64,000 bases of DNA from the NCBI GenBank assembly GCA_015680685.1, contig MNCI01035238.1, positions 320,251 to 384,250 of the forward strand, given 5' to 3'. Position numbers and translations under genes: made by a program. Source of the DNA: Gnetum montanum (taxonomy: Eukaryota > Streptophyta > Gnetopsida > Gnetales > Gnetaceae). This document shows, in pieces, positions 12,379-23,757 of the stretch. Every line of letters starts with the position of its first letter. The stretch's first letter is position 1. The notes below the pieces were generated by a model, which did no database searches, had not been told where the DNA came from, and saw only the letters and a program-made list of their open reading frames with translations.

Positions 12379-12660
12379 ATGCCTAAGGTTAAGGGTCTTT
12401 TGCAAGGGAAGAAAAAAAGGCCAAGACAAGGACATGCCCATGGATAAGTAGCATATACAAGAATTAAAGATTACATATGATATGTTTGCTAAATTCATGG
12501 GATGATGAGAAGAAATTTTAATCCATCCTTCAAGAGAGGTCTACATAAAAGAGAAGCATCAACATAGCAATCAAGGTAAAAAAATCTGCCACCACTAGTA
12601 ACAACAAGAAGATTCATCTTCGATGGATCTTTTGGAGACGTCTACAATTTTGTAAACTTT
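12379..12660 (+). pseudogene. Internally deleted aORF remnant of element C
   Basis: The ATG at 12379 begins a basic N terminus (MPKVKGLLQGKKKRPRQGHA) ending at a stop within 25 codons. Later codons read PPLVTT, like the aORF A terminus (PPPLGTT). The central domain and coiled coil (about 2.4 kb in A) are missing. Sister copies are at 17632, 33909 and 51616. Confidence 0.5.
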
Positions 12661-12840
12661 AATATCTATCCAATATTTTTGTCCTTTTGTAATATATCTT
12701 CTCAAATAAAATTATGTAATGCAACACTCTCAGTTTGTAATGGTTGCCAATCTAGTCTTGGTCACCCCACAATTTTTGTAATGAAATTTTGTCTATTTAT
12801 ATATAACTCAAGGATAAGGTTTTAGTTAGTCATGGGGGTA
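12661..12840 (+). other. 3' end and polypurine tract of element C
   Basis: This is T-rich non-coding sequence ending in TTAGTCATGGGGGTA (12826-12840), the polypurine tract immediately before LTR C. Confidence 0.65.
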
Positions 12841-13850
12841 TGATGAGGCCTGATATGTCCAGTAAGTTCATCAATGCATTCCTATTGATAGATCCTCATT
12901 GACACATATGTGTCTACACATTTGAGGATGGGTTAATGCATTAATCGATAACACATCTTAGATGTGTTGACACATCCTTGTCAATGAGGCCTTGTCAACA
13001 CATCCTTGTCAATGCATCCTCATTAACATATCTAAATGATTTAATGCATTCCCATTAATGAAATGCCTATATTTTCCTATAAATATGTTAGCATCCCCCA
13101 TGTATTGGGTGACATTTGATCAATAGTATAGATGAAATCTTGTAGTTTTTCTCCCTAGAGTTAGAATATTTTCCAAAGTTCCTGTAGTAGGAGTCATTGA
13201 GTATATAGATCTTTATTCAAGCACTGTTGTACCTGAGCATGGTAGTGTGTGTAGAAATAAAGATGAGATTTTTGATAAACCTTGTCGCACTTCAACTAGA
13301 TTAAATATTGTCTTTATACATTCCATGTTTTATGTAATTTCCTTTAATGCTTTAAGTAATTAAGCTAAATTAGGCTAAATTAAGTTAGATTAAATGATAA
13401 TTAATTAAGCACATAAATACAACCACTTCAAGCATGCAAATGATGCTTGGTAATCCTAGTAGTGCTTAATGTTTGGTAACCCAACAACATTATATATGTT
13501 TAGGATGTGTACAGAAAGTGGGACCAGATGCTTATGTTAGGATTAGTTAGAAATTAGTTGGTTATTTAGATTAAATTAGCAATTCAATAACTTCATTCCT
13601 TTCATCCTTCATTTTAAGCACCCAAAACATAAAACATAAAAAATAGTAAAAATTATATGCCTCGATTACATTTAACCATACCTTTACATATCATAAGTAT
13701 AATTGGTAAGACACCAAATGACTATTACAACAAGTTCACTTCCTAGAGGCTAGTGTACCGAAAGACATAGAATCCATGAAATTTGACTAGATCACTCAGT
13801 AATGCTTAGTGATTTGTATGGTTGAGCATACGGGTATTCGTCGCTCATCA
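12841..13850 (+). repeat. 3' LTR of element C (unit 1)
   Basis: This LTR is 1010 bp, TGATGAGGCC to CGCTCATCA. U3 has imperfect repeats of the type CATCCTTGTCAATGCATCC (12870-13060), then CCTATAAATATG (about 13077-13088) as TATA box. The orthologous LTR of unit 2 is 34370-35349. Flanking sequence CTTACCATGGCC is shared by both units, so the insertion predates the duplication. Confidence 0.85.
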
Positions 13851-14697
13851 CTTACCATGGCCATAATAATATTCATTTCATAATAAAACTAAGAATAAAC
13901 CTAAGATCATTATGCCTAAATATAAGAGTGAAGAACCAAGTGGGAATGTTAAGGGTGTGACATCAAGAGATTGTGAATTCTCTTGGATTACTTTTGTATG
14001 TTCTATCATGTTGCTAAGGTTGTATTATATCCTTGTAGATCTAACGAAAAATGGGAGTAAGAGTAAAATAAGTGCTACCTTACCATGTTACTAGAAAGAC
14101 ATGTTACACATGCTTGAAGGTAGTTCTTTAGTAAGGTTGACATAGATAAAAATAGAAGAGGATAGAATAAATTTTTGGGTGTCCCATTGGAAAGACATGT
14201 TACCCATGCCTAAAGATAGGAAACTTCTCAAAAATTTATAAAAATGAAAAAAAGTGTGATGAATAAACTCCCCCCTTAGAAAATACACCAAGTGATGATA
14301 CTCCTTGCACTGGTGGTAGTCTTACAGTTGTAATTTCAAGAGATGAAAGAATGCAATGTGACTGGAATGTGGTTTGAACTTCATTTGAATCTTGGATAGA
14401 AAGGCTAACAATTACTTTAACCACTAATAAATCATAAGAATTCATTATGCCTATGGTAAGATACTTCATGTTCCAAATTTAGCAATCCCTTCTCAAGTCC
14501 ATCCCAGCTCACTATATATTTAATCATAACTTACGGTTTTATATAATATAGCATTATTTTCCCAACCTCGTGACACTAACATGTGTGTTTTGCTAGATAG
14601 GTATGTCTTACATTCAACTCCTTGAGTGCCTAAGGACACTTTTAGGTGTGGTTATATAAGGGCACTAAGAGTTAGAGTTTGCTTTGGGGAGGATCCA
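13851..14697 (+). other. Spacer of element F, left part
   Basis: Element C sits inside an older element F. This non-coding part carries GGTGTGACATCAAGAGA (13954) and two copies of the GAAAGACATGTTAC block (14094 and 14188). It ends in GGGGAGGATCCA, where solo LTR E interrupts it. The uninterrupted version is at 35350-36100. Confidence 0.6.
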
Positions 14698-15552
14698 TGA
14701 TGAGTGGCGAGGTACCCCTACACTCAACCATATGAATACAAGCATTCATGCATGATCCAATTCAACTTTGCAAATGGGCTAGTTGTGGTATCTAGATAGT
14801 TACTCGTTGATCGTAGTTCACTATCTTCCCACCTACACTAGTATTTGCTTTGTCACATATGGTTTAGTCTAGAGTGAGGTGTATGATGTGTCTCCTATCA
14901 CTATGCTACTCCTAGGGATAATGGAAAATAACTTTTTTTTTAAGCTAAGAGGAAAAGGGAGAAGAGAATCTAAGCTAGCATAAGTGCGATGAGAATCCAT
15001 CCTTAATAATCCATACACATCTTGGACCTCGTGTACTACTACTGGGATTACCAAGCACATGTCCTAGGTACGCCACTAGGATACCCAGTAGTCACACTTA
15101 AATGGTTGTGAGTAAGTTGTACTCATTCCACATTTAATAACATGGGTAGGAAATGAGGGTAGAGAAATATTAATTAAGAAAACAATAAATAACAATAATA
15201 GTAAGCAATTAAAACTGAGTGAATGCTGCAATGATGAAGTAATCTCAATCTTTATTGCCGGTCATGTGCATGTTCAAGTACGTCACACTCGAATAAAGGT
15301 TTCATACAATTACAATCATCACACTATGGGCATGGAATGGAGAAAGGGTTTAGAGGAATTGAAACTAAAAAAAAGATCCTACTCTAACACTAACTTTTTC
15401 TATGACTCTCTCGTGTGCCCAATTTTGTATTTATAAGCTCACACATGAACCATGATATCATGTATCTGATATCACTAGTGAGGCTGTGATATCACGTACC
15501 TGATATTGAGGGTTTGATATCGGAGCCTGACAAATCATGGTTCATCAACCCA
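14693..15552 (-). mobile_element. Solo LTR E with 5-bp target-site duplication
   Basis: The LTR proper is 14698-15547 (850 bp) on the minus strand, beginning TGATGAACCATG and ending CGCCACTCATCA. It is flanked by ATCCA (14693-14697) and ACCCA (15548-15552). The unit 2 counterpart has the unoccupied site GGAGGACCCACTTG (near 36090), proving insertion at this point after the duplication. Its minus-strand U3 has several GATATC sites (15454-15530) and a TATA-like sequence, so it belongs with the A/G family. No internal region remains, as expected from LTR-LTR recombination. Confidence 0.92.
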
Positions 15553-16132
15553 CTTGTATAACTCTTGTGTTTCATACTTGACAAGCAATTCCACATCATC
15601 TTGTTCCCTTCAAAATATTTAATAAGCTTCCCATACCATCTAATAATCTATCCATACATTAGAAATTCATTATCTATTTCTTATCTATATCATAAAATTT
15701 TGTTGCTCGAGATTGCTTCTTCATAAACCATTCCAGAAGCCATAACTTCATTCTTGTAGCTCTGATTTCCAAAATTCTTGAATCTTGTTGATCCTAAAGT
15801 GTTAGGACAGGNGGGATGTGGCAATGGGGATGCATAAAGTGTAAGTACAAGAAGATAATAAGAACTGTAAAGTTAATCAATTAAACTAAGGTTAGAAAGA
15901 TTTAGATATTACTCCTAATATACCAAATCAACTATTTTAGGCCATAATAAGCAAGGAAAATGATAAAAGTTCATAAGTAGTTAATACTTAAGGGGTTCAT
16001 TTTTGATAATGTTTTCAACTCTGTAATCATAATATGATAAGAACTTAATCTAAACAAGGGTATGAGTAAGGTAAAGAGCTATTAAGAACTGGTGTGAACA
16101 TTCTAATAACTTCATACCCTTGTAGATTGTAG
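15553..16132 (+). other. Spacer and leader of element F, right part
   Basis: The stretch is non-coding and continues the element F spacer. It includes GATCCTAAAGTGTTAGG (about 15790), which aligns with the leader and donor of aORF B. A single unknown base lies at 15812. It ends in TGTAGATTGTAG, an acceptor-like sequence touching the aORF ATG. Confidence 0.55.
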
Positions 16133-16475
16133 ATGATCCCAAAGAGACCACTAGAAGGAGGACCTTCACAACATGAAAGTTATAAAGATGCAACTTCAAG
16201 CTTCTCCTTTATGACCTACACTAACCAATAGCAAAGAATGGTACTTAAGAGAAATGTACCAATTCTGGAAAAATAAACAAGCCGATAAAATAGTTAAAAT
16301 TGAGGGAGTCTTTGTGTCATACTCAGTAGAGGGAGCAGATGGAAAAGAAAACAAGTACAAAAGAGAAGAAACTTTAGGAGCTCCTAAATAGATATCAATT
16401 CTAGAAACCTGACAATGAAGGGAAGAAGTTGATGGAAGATCCACCACCACCTAGAATAAGAACTACATTGAGCCA
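16133..16475 (+). pseudogene. Truncated aORF remnant of element F (unit 1)
   Basis: The ATG at 16133 follows GATTGTAG. The remnant retains the conserved domain core (EWYLREMYQFWKNKQ, then a stretch like VSYSVEG), then jumps to a C-terminal end reading GKKLMEDPPPPRIRTT. The middle of the coiled-coil protein is gone and stops are present. It aligns with aORF A (AWYLGETYQFWHN) and aORF B. The unit 2 copy is 50119-50458. Sequence changes abruptly to element D spacer after 16470. Confidence 0.6.
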
Positions 16476-18093
16476 CCTTAAATAGGAAGCATGTTTTTGG
16501 ATGTCTATGCATGGTGTGGTTCTTATGATGTAGAAAAAAATCACAACAACAACAATAAAAACAATAAAAACACAAAAGAATTTATAGACACAATAGTGGG
16601 CTATAAGCACTGGTTATGGGGTTGGAAAGACATGTTACCCATGCATGAAGACATCCCTCTAACTAAGGCCCTATCTTTTATCTTCTCTTTTCTTCTCTTT
16701 TTGGAGTGATGTTCATTATTTACAGTTGTTGTGAGCTCATGATGGTTGGCAAGAAGGAACACATCAATGCGAGACCACTACTAATGGTATGGACTTGGTT
16801 TGAAATTTGGACAGATAAGTATGATGATCATCTTAATCACAACTAACACAAGAACCTATTGTGGGCATGGTTAACTACCCTGCATCCCAATCTCTATAAT
16901 CCATTCTCATCCCATTATTCACCTCACTATTGCATGTAATTGTGAGCCTAATGGTTTTGTATAGTATAGTACAGAATCCTTACCAAGGTAGTTGTGTGTT
17001 ATTTGGAACAAAGGCATGATTGAAATTTAACTTCTAAGATTCCCACAACAATCTATAGAAGTGGTTATGCAAGGGCATTATAGTAGGAGCCTACTTTGGG
17101 GAGGATCCAGTTGCATGATATTTGTTGATCATGGCTTTGAATCAAACATCACATCATCAAGGATATCATGGACTACTTTGATAAATTTATGAGTTATTTT
17201 GTGATTACTTCTCTTCAATTTCAATTAATTTCACTACTTTTATATTAACTTATCCTTCAAATTCAGTATATCCTAATCATCTTGTGAACCAAACCTTTGG
17301 TTTTAGTTGTTCAGAAACTTGTGAGCTTTCAGAGTTAAGCTCATTCATCATGGGTGCTAAGGATTTAATTTTTGAACTTTATCTAATACCTTATTTTTGA
17401 ACATTATGGTTACTAATAGTAGTAATAATCAAAATAGCATGAATAATTTGATAATTTTAGTTACCTCATAGCCTTGGAAACAATATTTTGTAGTCACCCT
17501 GAGCCTAAATGATGAATTTTTTCTATGTTTTAGCTAATCGAGGATTTGAAAAGAGTTAATCATCAAGGAAAAAATTATTATTATAAAAACTAATGTTGAT
17601 CCTTTGGTGATTGTAGAGGATTCCAAAAGAGATGCCTAAGGTTATGGGCTTTTTGCAAGGAAAGAAAAGGAGGCCAAGATGAGGACATGCCCATGGATAA
17701 GTAGCATATACAAGAATTAAAGCTCAAATAAGATATGTTTGTTGAATCCATGGGATGATGAGAAGAAATTATAGTGCATACTTCAAGAGTGTTCTACATA
17801 AAAGGGAAGCATCAACATAGCAATCAAGATTGGAAAATCTATCACCACTAGCGACAACAAGAAGATTCATCTTTGATGGATCTTCTGAAGACCTCTATAA
17901 TTTTGTAAAATTTAATATCTATCTAGCCTTTTTGTCCTTTTGTAATACATCTGATTAAATAAAATTATGTAATGCACCACTCTAGTTTTGTAATGTTTTT
18001 TAATTTAGTCTTGGTCACCCCATAATTTTTGTAATGAAATGTTGTCTATTTATATATAACTCAAGGATAAATTTTTAGTCAATCATGGGGGTA
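16476..18093 (+). mobile_element. Element D, 3' internal part (unit 1)
   Basis: The spacer begins mid-way (GGAAGCATG...GCATGGTGTGGTTC), homologous to element C from about 11230. It has the GGAAAGACATGTTACCCATG block (16623), the pyrimidine tract, and GGAGCCTACTTTGGGGAGGA (17086). The donor-like GAGTTAAGCTCATTC is at about 17331. A deleted aORF starts at ATG 17632 (MPKVMGFLQGKKRRPR). Polypurine CAATCATGGGGGTA abuts LTR D. The 5' half of D is absent. Confidence 0.65.
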
Positions 18094-19083
18094 TGATGAA
18101 ACCTGATATGTCGAGTAACTTTGTTGCTGCATCCTTGTTTTAGTGCCTTATTGATGCATCTTAAATGTGTCAATGAGGACATGTTGATGCATTAACTGGT
18201 GACACATCTTAAATGCGTTGATGCATCCTTGTTAATGCAGCCTTGTGAACAAATCCTTGTTAACATATACCTGTTAACATAGCTAAATGATTTCATGCAT
18301 CCCTATTGATGCAATGCATATATTTTCCTACAAATATGTGAGCATCCCCCATGTATTGAACTCCATTTGGTCAATAGTATAGTAAAACTCTTGTAATTCT
18401 CTTCTGTAGTCTTAACAAGTAGTTAGTGAGTGCTCGTAGTGTGGATTCAAGTCAGTTGTACAACATCTTATTTAAGTGGCATTGTACCTGGACACATTCC
18501 ATGAACAAAAATAAGATCAAGATTGATTCTTATTCATTATAACACTTTGACTTAGAATATATTTACTTTCAACGCAATTTACTTTCTATGTGTTTAGTTA
18601 ATATGTTCATTTCTATGTATGTTAATTAATGGGAAGAATGAGCATGACCAATTCAAGCATAAACACATATTCGCTTGGTAACCACAACAATGTTATTGCT
18701 TGGTTTGCCCAGTAGCATAACACTTGGTAATTCTAGTAGTGTGTACATGAGTTTAGGAGCCGTATAGTAGGTTGGGAATAGATACTCAGTACCCTTAGCA
18801 TAGTTTGGGATTTATCTTCTTATTGTTAATTAGATTAAATAATTAATTTGCATACTTTCATATAATTTAGCCTTAGTTACACAACATCAATAATCATATG
18901 CCTCATTTTGAACTAACCCATACATGATAAACCTACCACTAGTTCAAGTGATGAGACAATGACCTACGATCAATAGTTAACAATTTGGATACCACACTAG
19001 TCCCATCCATGGAATTTGATTAGATTACATGTGAATGCTTGTGATTCGTATGGTTGGATGTAGGGGATACTTGCTACTCATCA
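18094..19083 (+). repeat. LTR of element D (unit 1)
   Basis: This LTR is 990 bp, TGATGAAACCTG to CTACTCATCA. It is close to LTR C, with the same style of U3 short repeats (18130-18310) and a TATA-like region near 18335. The sister LTR is 52078-53045. Confidence 0.85.
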
Positions 19084-19640
19084 ACATGTATTGATTTGTT
19101 AGAAATAAAAGCTGAAAAATTGGTCAATTACTTCAATGATTTGGGGCTATCAATTCAAGGAAAGATTAACATTTAGATTTTGTGGTTCATAGAAGAGGTC
19201 CATTATATGTTTTTGAAAGATGAGTTAATAAAAAACTCTATTGGAAAATTAGAGTGAACATGTTGAACCAATTATGATTCATCTTATACTCATAAAGGCA
19301 AGGTAGTTTAATCAACACTTCAATTTTAATCATAATCCAAGGAATCTAATAAGAGCATTTCAAGGCAACTAGCAATGTCTAGCAAGGAGTCATCTAAGAA
19401 CTCAAATGCTTATGCTAGGCCAATATTTAGTAAGTGTAATAGGCATGGAAAGACTAAACATAAATCTAATTAATATCCTAATAGGAAACAAGAAAATTTA
19501 GTTGAGTCTGGATATCTTGCCATTACAAAAGAAGTCAAGCTTGCAAAGGATAGTAACTTGGAGGGAGCTAAAGTTGCAAATATGTTTTTCTTTTTAATTC
19601 AAAAGTTGCCTATAAGATTATTATAAAGAATGATCTTATT
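19084..19640 (+). pseudogene. Retrotransposon gag fragment with relic zinc knuckle (unit 1)
   Basis: The reading is interrupted by stops. With the sister copy (53082-53600) it gives a Gag-like C-terminal part: LGLSIQGKINIQ, KLESTCRTNYDSSY, then a degenerate CCHC knuckle (KCNRHEKTKHLSTQYPNRK in the sister) followed by an acidic/Lys stretch. The knuckle has lost Cys residues. It probably comes from another LTR retrotransposon. No pol is adjacent. Confidence 0.5.
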
Positions 19641-19689
19641 CATAAAAAAATTAATAATGCCTAGAAAATGAAATTATTATCACACTTTT

Positions 19690-20185
19690 TGATAAATAAA
19701 ATAAAAGATATTTAGAAAGCTCTTACATTTCCTAAAATTCATATTTTTTATGGTGTCTTATTCATCACGGTCTTCCTATTAGTACTCATCTTAAACATAT
19801 GGGAAAGGTTTCTTGTTAATGTCCTCTTTATACAAGTCAAGACTCATTTTCTCAGGTGTTTTTGGAGTATCCTATTGCTTAACATGCTTAGAAATGGATA
19901 TCTAGATGTGATGAAAATTTCTAGTTTCCAGTTTCCAAAATTTGTAATAACTTTCAACCAAGCATCAATGAGTCATTTTAGGTGATTAGCCTACTTTTTC
20001 TACTTCATTTTTTTGCATTTGGAATTATCTTTGATCACTTGTTCTCTAATTTTTTTTGAAGTTTTAGTTTGCAGTTATTTTCCAATAGCAAGAACATAAT
20101 TATGACCTCTCTTCATGTGTCAAATATCAGATTCTCAAAGATGTTACTTTTGAACTACAACTTTAAGAAAAAGAGCTCTTAGTGA
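19690..20185 (+). pseudogene. LINE reverse transcriptase C-terminal (zf-RVT) remnant (unit 1)
   Basis: In one frame with several stops the order is KALTFPKIHIF, HHGLPISTHLKHMG, CPLYTSQDSFSQVFLEYPIA, KWISRCDENF. This is the pattern of the zinc-binding domain at the end of plant LINE reverse transcriptases: a Trp/Leu segment, 'LP' turn, CPLC-like pair, then H/C and 'A..W'. The second CPLC Cys is Tyr here. A further ~90 codons continue downstream. The sister copy is 53660-54148. Confidence 0.6.
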
Positions 20186-20680
20186 AAGTTGAACAAATAA
20201 TTTGTTTTCTATAGTATTAATTTATTTTTGTTTTGGAGGCTCACAGATAGGAATTTTTTTAGCTTTTGTTGCTATTTCTTCATTATCTCTTATTAATGTA
20301 TTCTTTTTTTTTCTTAAAGAGAGGTTTCTCATTTTCTTTGTAAGAAATCCTTTAGTAAGAAGTGAAAACTTGTGAAGACACTTTTGAATAAGAACAAAGC
20401 CTGATCATTTTCCTATCCTAGAGTGGAGGTTTTTCAAGACTAGTTGTAAGAATGAAAACTTGGAAAAGAATCACCAAAACCATTGGGCTTTTTTTAGACT
20501 TTTTATTTGATCATCTAATGTACTCTGAAATTTTTTTAATAATATTATTTATTTTTTGGCATCTAACACCCAAAATGATGTTTTCAACTTTCTTAAAAAA
20601 TGTGTTGAAGCTTTGTAACTGTTTGAAAAATCCTTTTTGATTTCCTTGACATAATAAGAGTTTCCAGTTTCCTAAATTTT
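20186..20680. other. Gene-free stretch
   Basis: T-rich sequence is present in both units (54150-54650). It contains a short hydrophobic open frame (20452-20640) also seen at 54399-54626, with no recognisable family. It may be the tail of the LINE. Confidence 0.5.
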
Positions 20681-20683
20681 TTT

Positions 20684-21644
20684 TATTAACTAGTCTTAAA
20701 ATTTGTTTATAAATTAGTGTTGCTTATTGAAATTGAACTTATAAATTAGATTTTCATATTAAAAACTTTTACTATTAAAGAATATAACTCTGCTAGTTGG
20801 CTCACACCTTTTTTTATCCCAAAAGGTTCAAATAGCACTATAAACACCTACCATGCTAACTTGAAGGTATGTTAAAAACATAGATAGCACAATGAAGAAT
20901 TAACTTTAAAATACATTTTTTAATTAATTTATTAATTTTTTAAAAAATACTATTTACATTTGAAAACAAGAACATCCCAGTTAGTCGCTTTACTTGGTTT
21001 GGTTATGCTCTAGTTTGGTTCACACAGATGGCAAACTCATAATGATAAACCATGCTCATGAAAGCAACCATTCAAATTGCAAACTTAACTTTGTTTTATT
21101 TGGTTTGGCTTCTCTTGCCTAAATGGAATATTCACTTCTTGTCCAATTTCATCAATGGGAACAATGAGATAACATCAAAGAGTTGACATTAAAAATGAGT
21201 GCAAAATTTGAAAAAAGTAACATAGGAATTAAAAAACCAAAAGGAACAAAGAAATTACAATAAAGTAAGTCTTAAAAAATATGCATGATAAACCAGTTAG
21301 TTACCATGTATTGATTTGAACCCGAACATGGTACAACATTGCAATAAAAGCACTATTTCAAGCATTTGGAGTCATCAAAAAAAGCATATGCATGAGAATA
21401 ATTAATATGATGGTTATGGAAATCATGACATAATTATAAAGGTTGGAGGCATTAAAAATAAGAAATGGAATGGAATGTAATGTAAGAAGGGATTAAGGTC
21501 ATTTAATTTGCCACAACCCCAATTGCACCCCCACTTCAATCCTAACAGTATATAACTACGACCTATAGCCCCAACTTTCCATACAATAATACCTCACAAC
21601 ACAACATACAGAGAGCTTTCTCAATCTCTCTCTATTTTCCAGCT
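20684..21644 (+). promoter_or_regulatory. Phytocyanin upstream region and promoter (unit 1)
   Basis: This region is conserved with unit 2 (54660-55620) and, more distantly, with 26160-27060. It has a TATA box TATATAA (21549-21555) preceded by a C/A-rich stretch (CCACAACCCCAATTGCACCC) that recurs in all copies, and a likely 5' UTR starting near 21580 (CAACACAACATACAGAGAG). Conservation of the C/A-rich block just before the TATA suggests a regulatory site; its factor is unknown. Confidence 0.6.
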
Positions 21645-21838
21645 ATGGTGTCCATCATATCTTGGTTGGTTTTTTTTCTTCTTGTCATTCATAGTGAACC
21701 TACTCTTTTGCTTTTGCCTTTTGTTTTACTGTAGCAATAGCTCTCTTCTTTCTTTCTTTCATTTTTACTTTTAATTTGGTCATGGTCTTCATGCTCACTC
21801 CATTTGCTACTACTAATTGTTCAGAGGAAAAGACAATA

Positions 21839-22918
21839 ATGGGTGTGCTTGCTATTATTGTTGGTGTTTTTTGTGGTTGGGTTGCTTGGGTATGGGGACT
21901 ATTCTTCCTTGTCTCCTTGTTCCTGACACCTTTCTTATTTCAGGGCTACGCCATAATTATTGCTAGGATGGGCAATAGGATCATTTTAGGACCAATCATG
22001 CCTGGTTTCCTTCCCCATTATTAGAGCCAAACCTCTACTCTGAATAGGCCTCTTGAATCAAGTTCCATGTCAATGACACCCTTGGTAATTTCTCTTTTTC
22101 TCTCTTCTTCTTCTGCTCTAATCTACATTTAATCATCAACTATCCATATATCATAATATTTTCATTTGCAGCTTATTTATGTTCATGTTCATGTTCATGT
22201 TTCATACTTAGTTTATCATTTGCAATACTGGGTATTGTATTTGTATCAATGTGCATGGTGAGAAATGGGAAAAGAATAAGAGCATTTGTGTTGTGTTGTG
22301 TATTCTTTCATGTGATATGTTTATTATGTTACAGTTTTCAATTACAACTCGTGGGGGGATTTGGTGGTAAGAGTAGGATACCAAGAATACCAAAGCTACA
22401 ATGCAAGTGGAGACATTGCAATGTATGGCGAGGGCCTCATGGCATTTATCTTAGATAGGAGTAGCTCGTTTTACTTCATTAGTGGTAACACCTCACATTG
22501 TGCTACTGGTCAGAAGCTCTGGATCATTGTTCTTGTGCATCACAATTTACATGTGCCACCACCATCGCCATTGCTAGCATCTACTCCTCCTATTGTTACA
22601 TCACCTCCACCTTCTTCCCCTTCTTCTTTTTCTTCTTCTTCTTCTCCTCCTCCATCTTATTCTTCTCCTTCTCCTTTGCCACCACCATTGTCATTGCCAA
22701 CATCTACTTCTACTCCTACTCTTTCCATTACATCACCTCCACCTTCTTCTCCTTATCCTTCTTTTTTTTCTTCTTCTTCTTCTCCTCTACCACCTCCTGG
22801 CAACTCCTCATCCTCCTCATCATTTATTGCTTCTATTGTAGCACCATCGTTGGTAATGTTAGTTTTTACTGTCTTCGTGACACCTGCTCTGGCCTTAACA
22901 TTAGTGATTACAATGTGA
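21839..22918 (+). pseudogene. Phytocyanin (early nodulin-like, GPI-anchored), copy 1
   Basis: Exon 1 (about 21839-22084) gives a hydrophobic signal-like segment (FFLVSLFLTPFLFQGYA), then after a frameshift a region reading EPNLYSE, a stop where the family has Trp, and HVNDTL. The phase-1 intron 22085-22334 (GTAATT...TTACAG) is at the conserved phytocyanin position. Exon 2 is fully open to 22918: FNYNSWGDLVVRV, YQEYQSYNASGDI, FYFISGNTSHCATGQKL, a long Pro/Ser stretch and a hydrophobic tail typical of GPI-anchor signals. Copper-ligand His and Cys are absent (YFISG), as in early nodulin-like members, which act at the cell surface. The first disulfide Cys is Tyr (YQSYN). Exon 1 damage makes it a likely pseudogene, unless exon 1 is really elsewhere; a TTATTTCAG at 21935-21943 could be another acceptor. 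Confidence 0.8.
22588..22800 (+). repeat. TTC/TCC/CCT-rich coding microsatellite in phytocyanin copy 1
   Basis: A pyrimidine-rich simple repeat encodes the Ser/Pro-rich, arabinogalactan-like linker. Equivalent tracts are at 23575-23670 and 56580-56790, with different lengths. Confidence 0.8.
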
Positions 22919-23052
22919 TGTTTCTTTCTTGATTAAGGTAGTAGTTGCCATGCCTATGTACAAGGATTACATTGGGTTTTGTTTATGTGTTTTGTTGTGT
23001 TGTGTTCTACCTTTCATATTTAAATACCAAGTTAGTTTAGGCCTTTCTCTCT

Positions 23053-23146
23053 CTATTGGATACCTACTACTAAGACTATGTGAGAGATTAGTTATTTGTC
23101 TATTGGTAACCTACTACTAAGACTATGTGAGAGATTAGTTATTTTT
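23053..23146 (+). repeat. 46-bp tandem pair downstream of phytocyanin exon 2
   Basis: Two copies of a unit containing CTACTACTAAGACTATGTGA and GAGATTAGTTATTT stand head to tail. The pair recurs after the second exon 2 (23944-24038) and after copy 3 (57071-57170), so the pair predates both the exon and the unit duplication. Confidence 0.8.
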
Positions 23147-23310
23147 CATGTGATTATTCTATTTGCTTATGAAGATTTTTTACTAATTTTATTATTTGCA
23201 TTACTGGGTATTGTATTTGTATCTATGTGCATGGGGAGAAATGGGAAAAGAATAAAATCATTTGTGTTGTGTTATGTATTCTTTCATGTAATATGTTTAT
23301 TATGTTATAG

Positions 23311-23757
23311 TTTTAAATTACAACTCATGGAAGGATTTGGTGGCAAGAGTAGGATACCAAGAATACTAGAGCTACAATGCAAGTAGAGACATTGCATTAT
23401 ATGGCGAGGGCCGTATGACATTTATCTTAGATAGGAGAAACTTATTTTACTTCATTAGCAGTAATGCCTTAAATTTTGCTATTGATCAGAAGCTCTGGAT
23501 CATTGTTCTTGCCCAGTGCAAGTTGCATGTGCCATCGCCATTGCCTATCTACTCCTACTCCTACTATTACATCACCTCCACCTTCTTCTCCTTCTCCTTC
23601 TCCTTCTTTTTCTTCTTCTTCTCCTTCTCCTTTGCCACCCCCTGGCTCCTCCTCCTCATCTTCCTCTACCTTTGTTGCAACACCATCATTGGTAATGTTA
23701 GTTTTTTCTATCTTCGTGATGCCTATTCTGGCCTTAACATCGGTAATTATAATGTGA
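23311..23757 (+). pseudogene. Phytocyanin exon 2 duplicate, copy 2 (exon 1 missing)
   Basis: A tandem duplication of intron end plus exon 2. The acceptor TTATGTTATAG is followed by LNYNSWKDLVARVGYQEY, a stop, then SYNASRDIALYGEG, FYFISSNALNFAIDQKLW and a Pro/Ser tract reached only after a frameshift, then the hydrophobic tail ending 23757. The HC Cys is Phe. No exon 1 precedes it and unit 2 lacks this copy, so it was gained in unit 1 or lost from unit 2. Confidence 0.8.

Noticed and set aside
21645-21734. ATG at 21645 as the phytocyanin start
   Set aside because: The frame stops after about 29 codons and the ATG is absent from the unit 2 copy (GCAGCAGCC). The downstream ATG at 21839 is shared by both.
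22498-22932. 144-codon and other Phe/Leu/Ser-rich frames over the phytocyanin Pro/Ser tract
   Set aside because: They are alternate frames of the TTC/CCT microsatellite. The phytocyanin frame with intron, domain and GPI tail explains the region.
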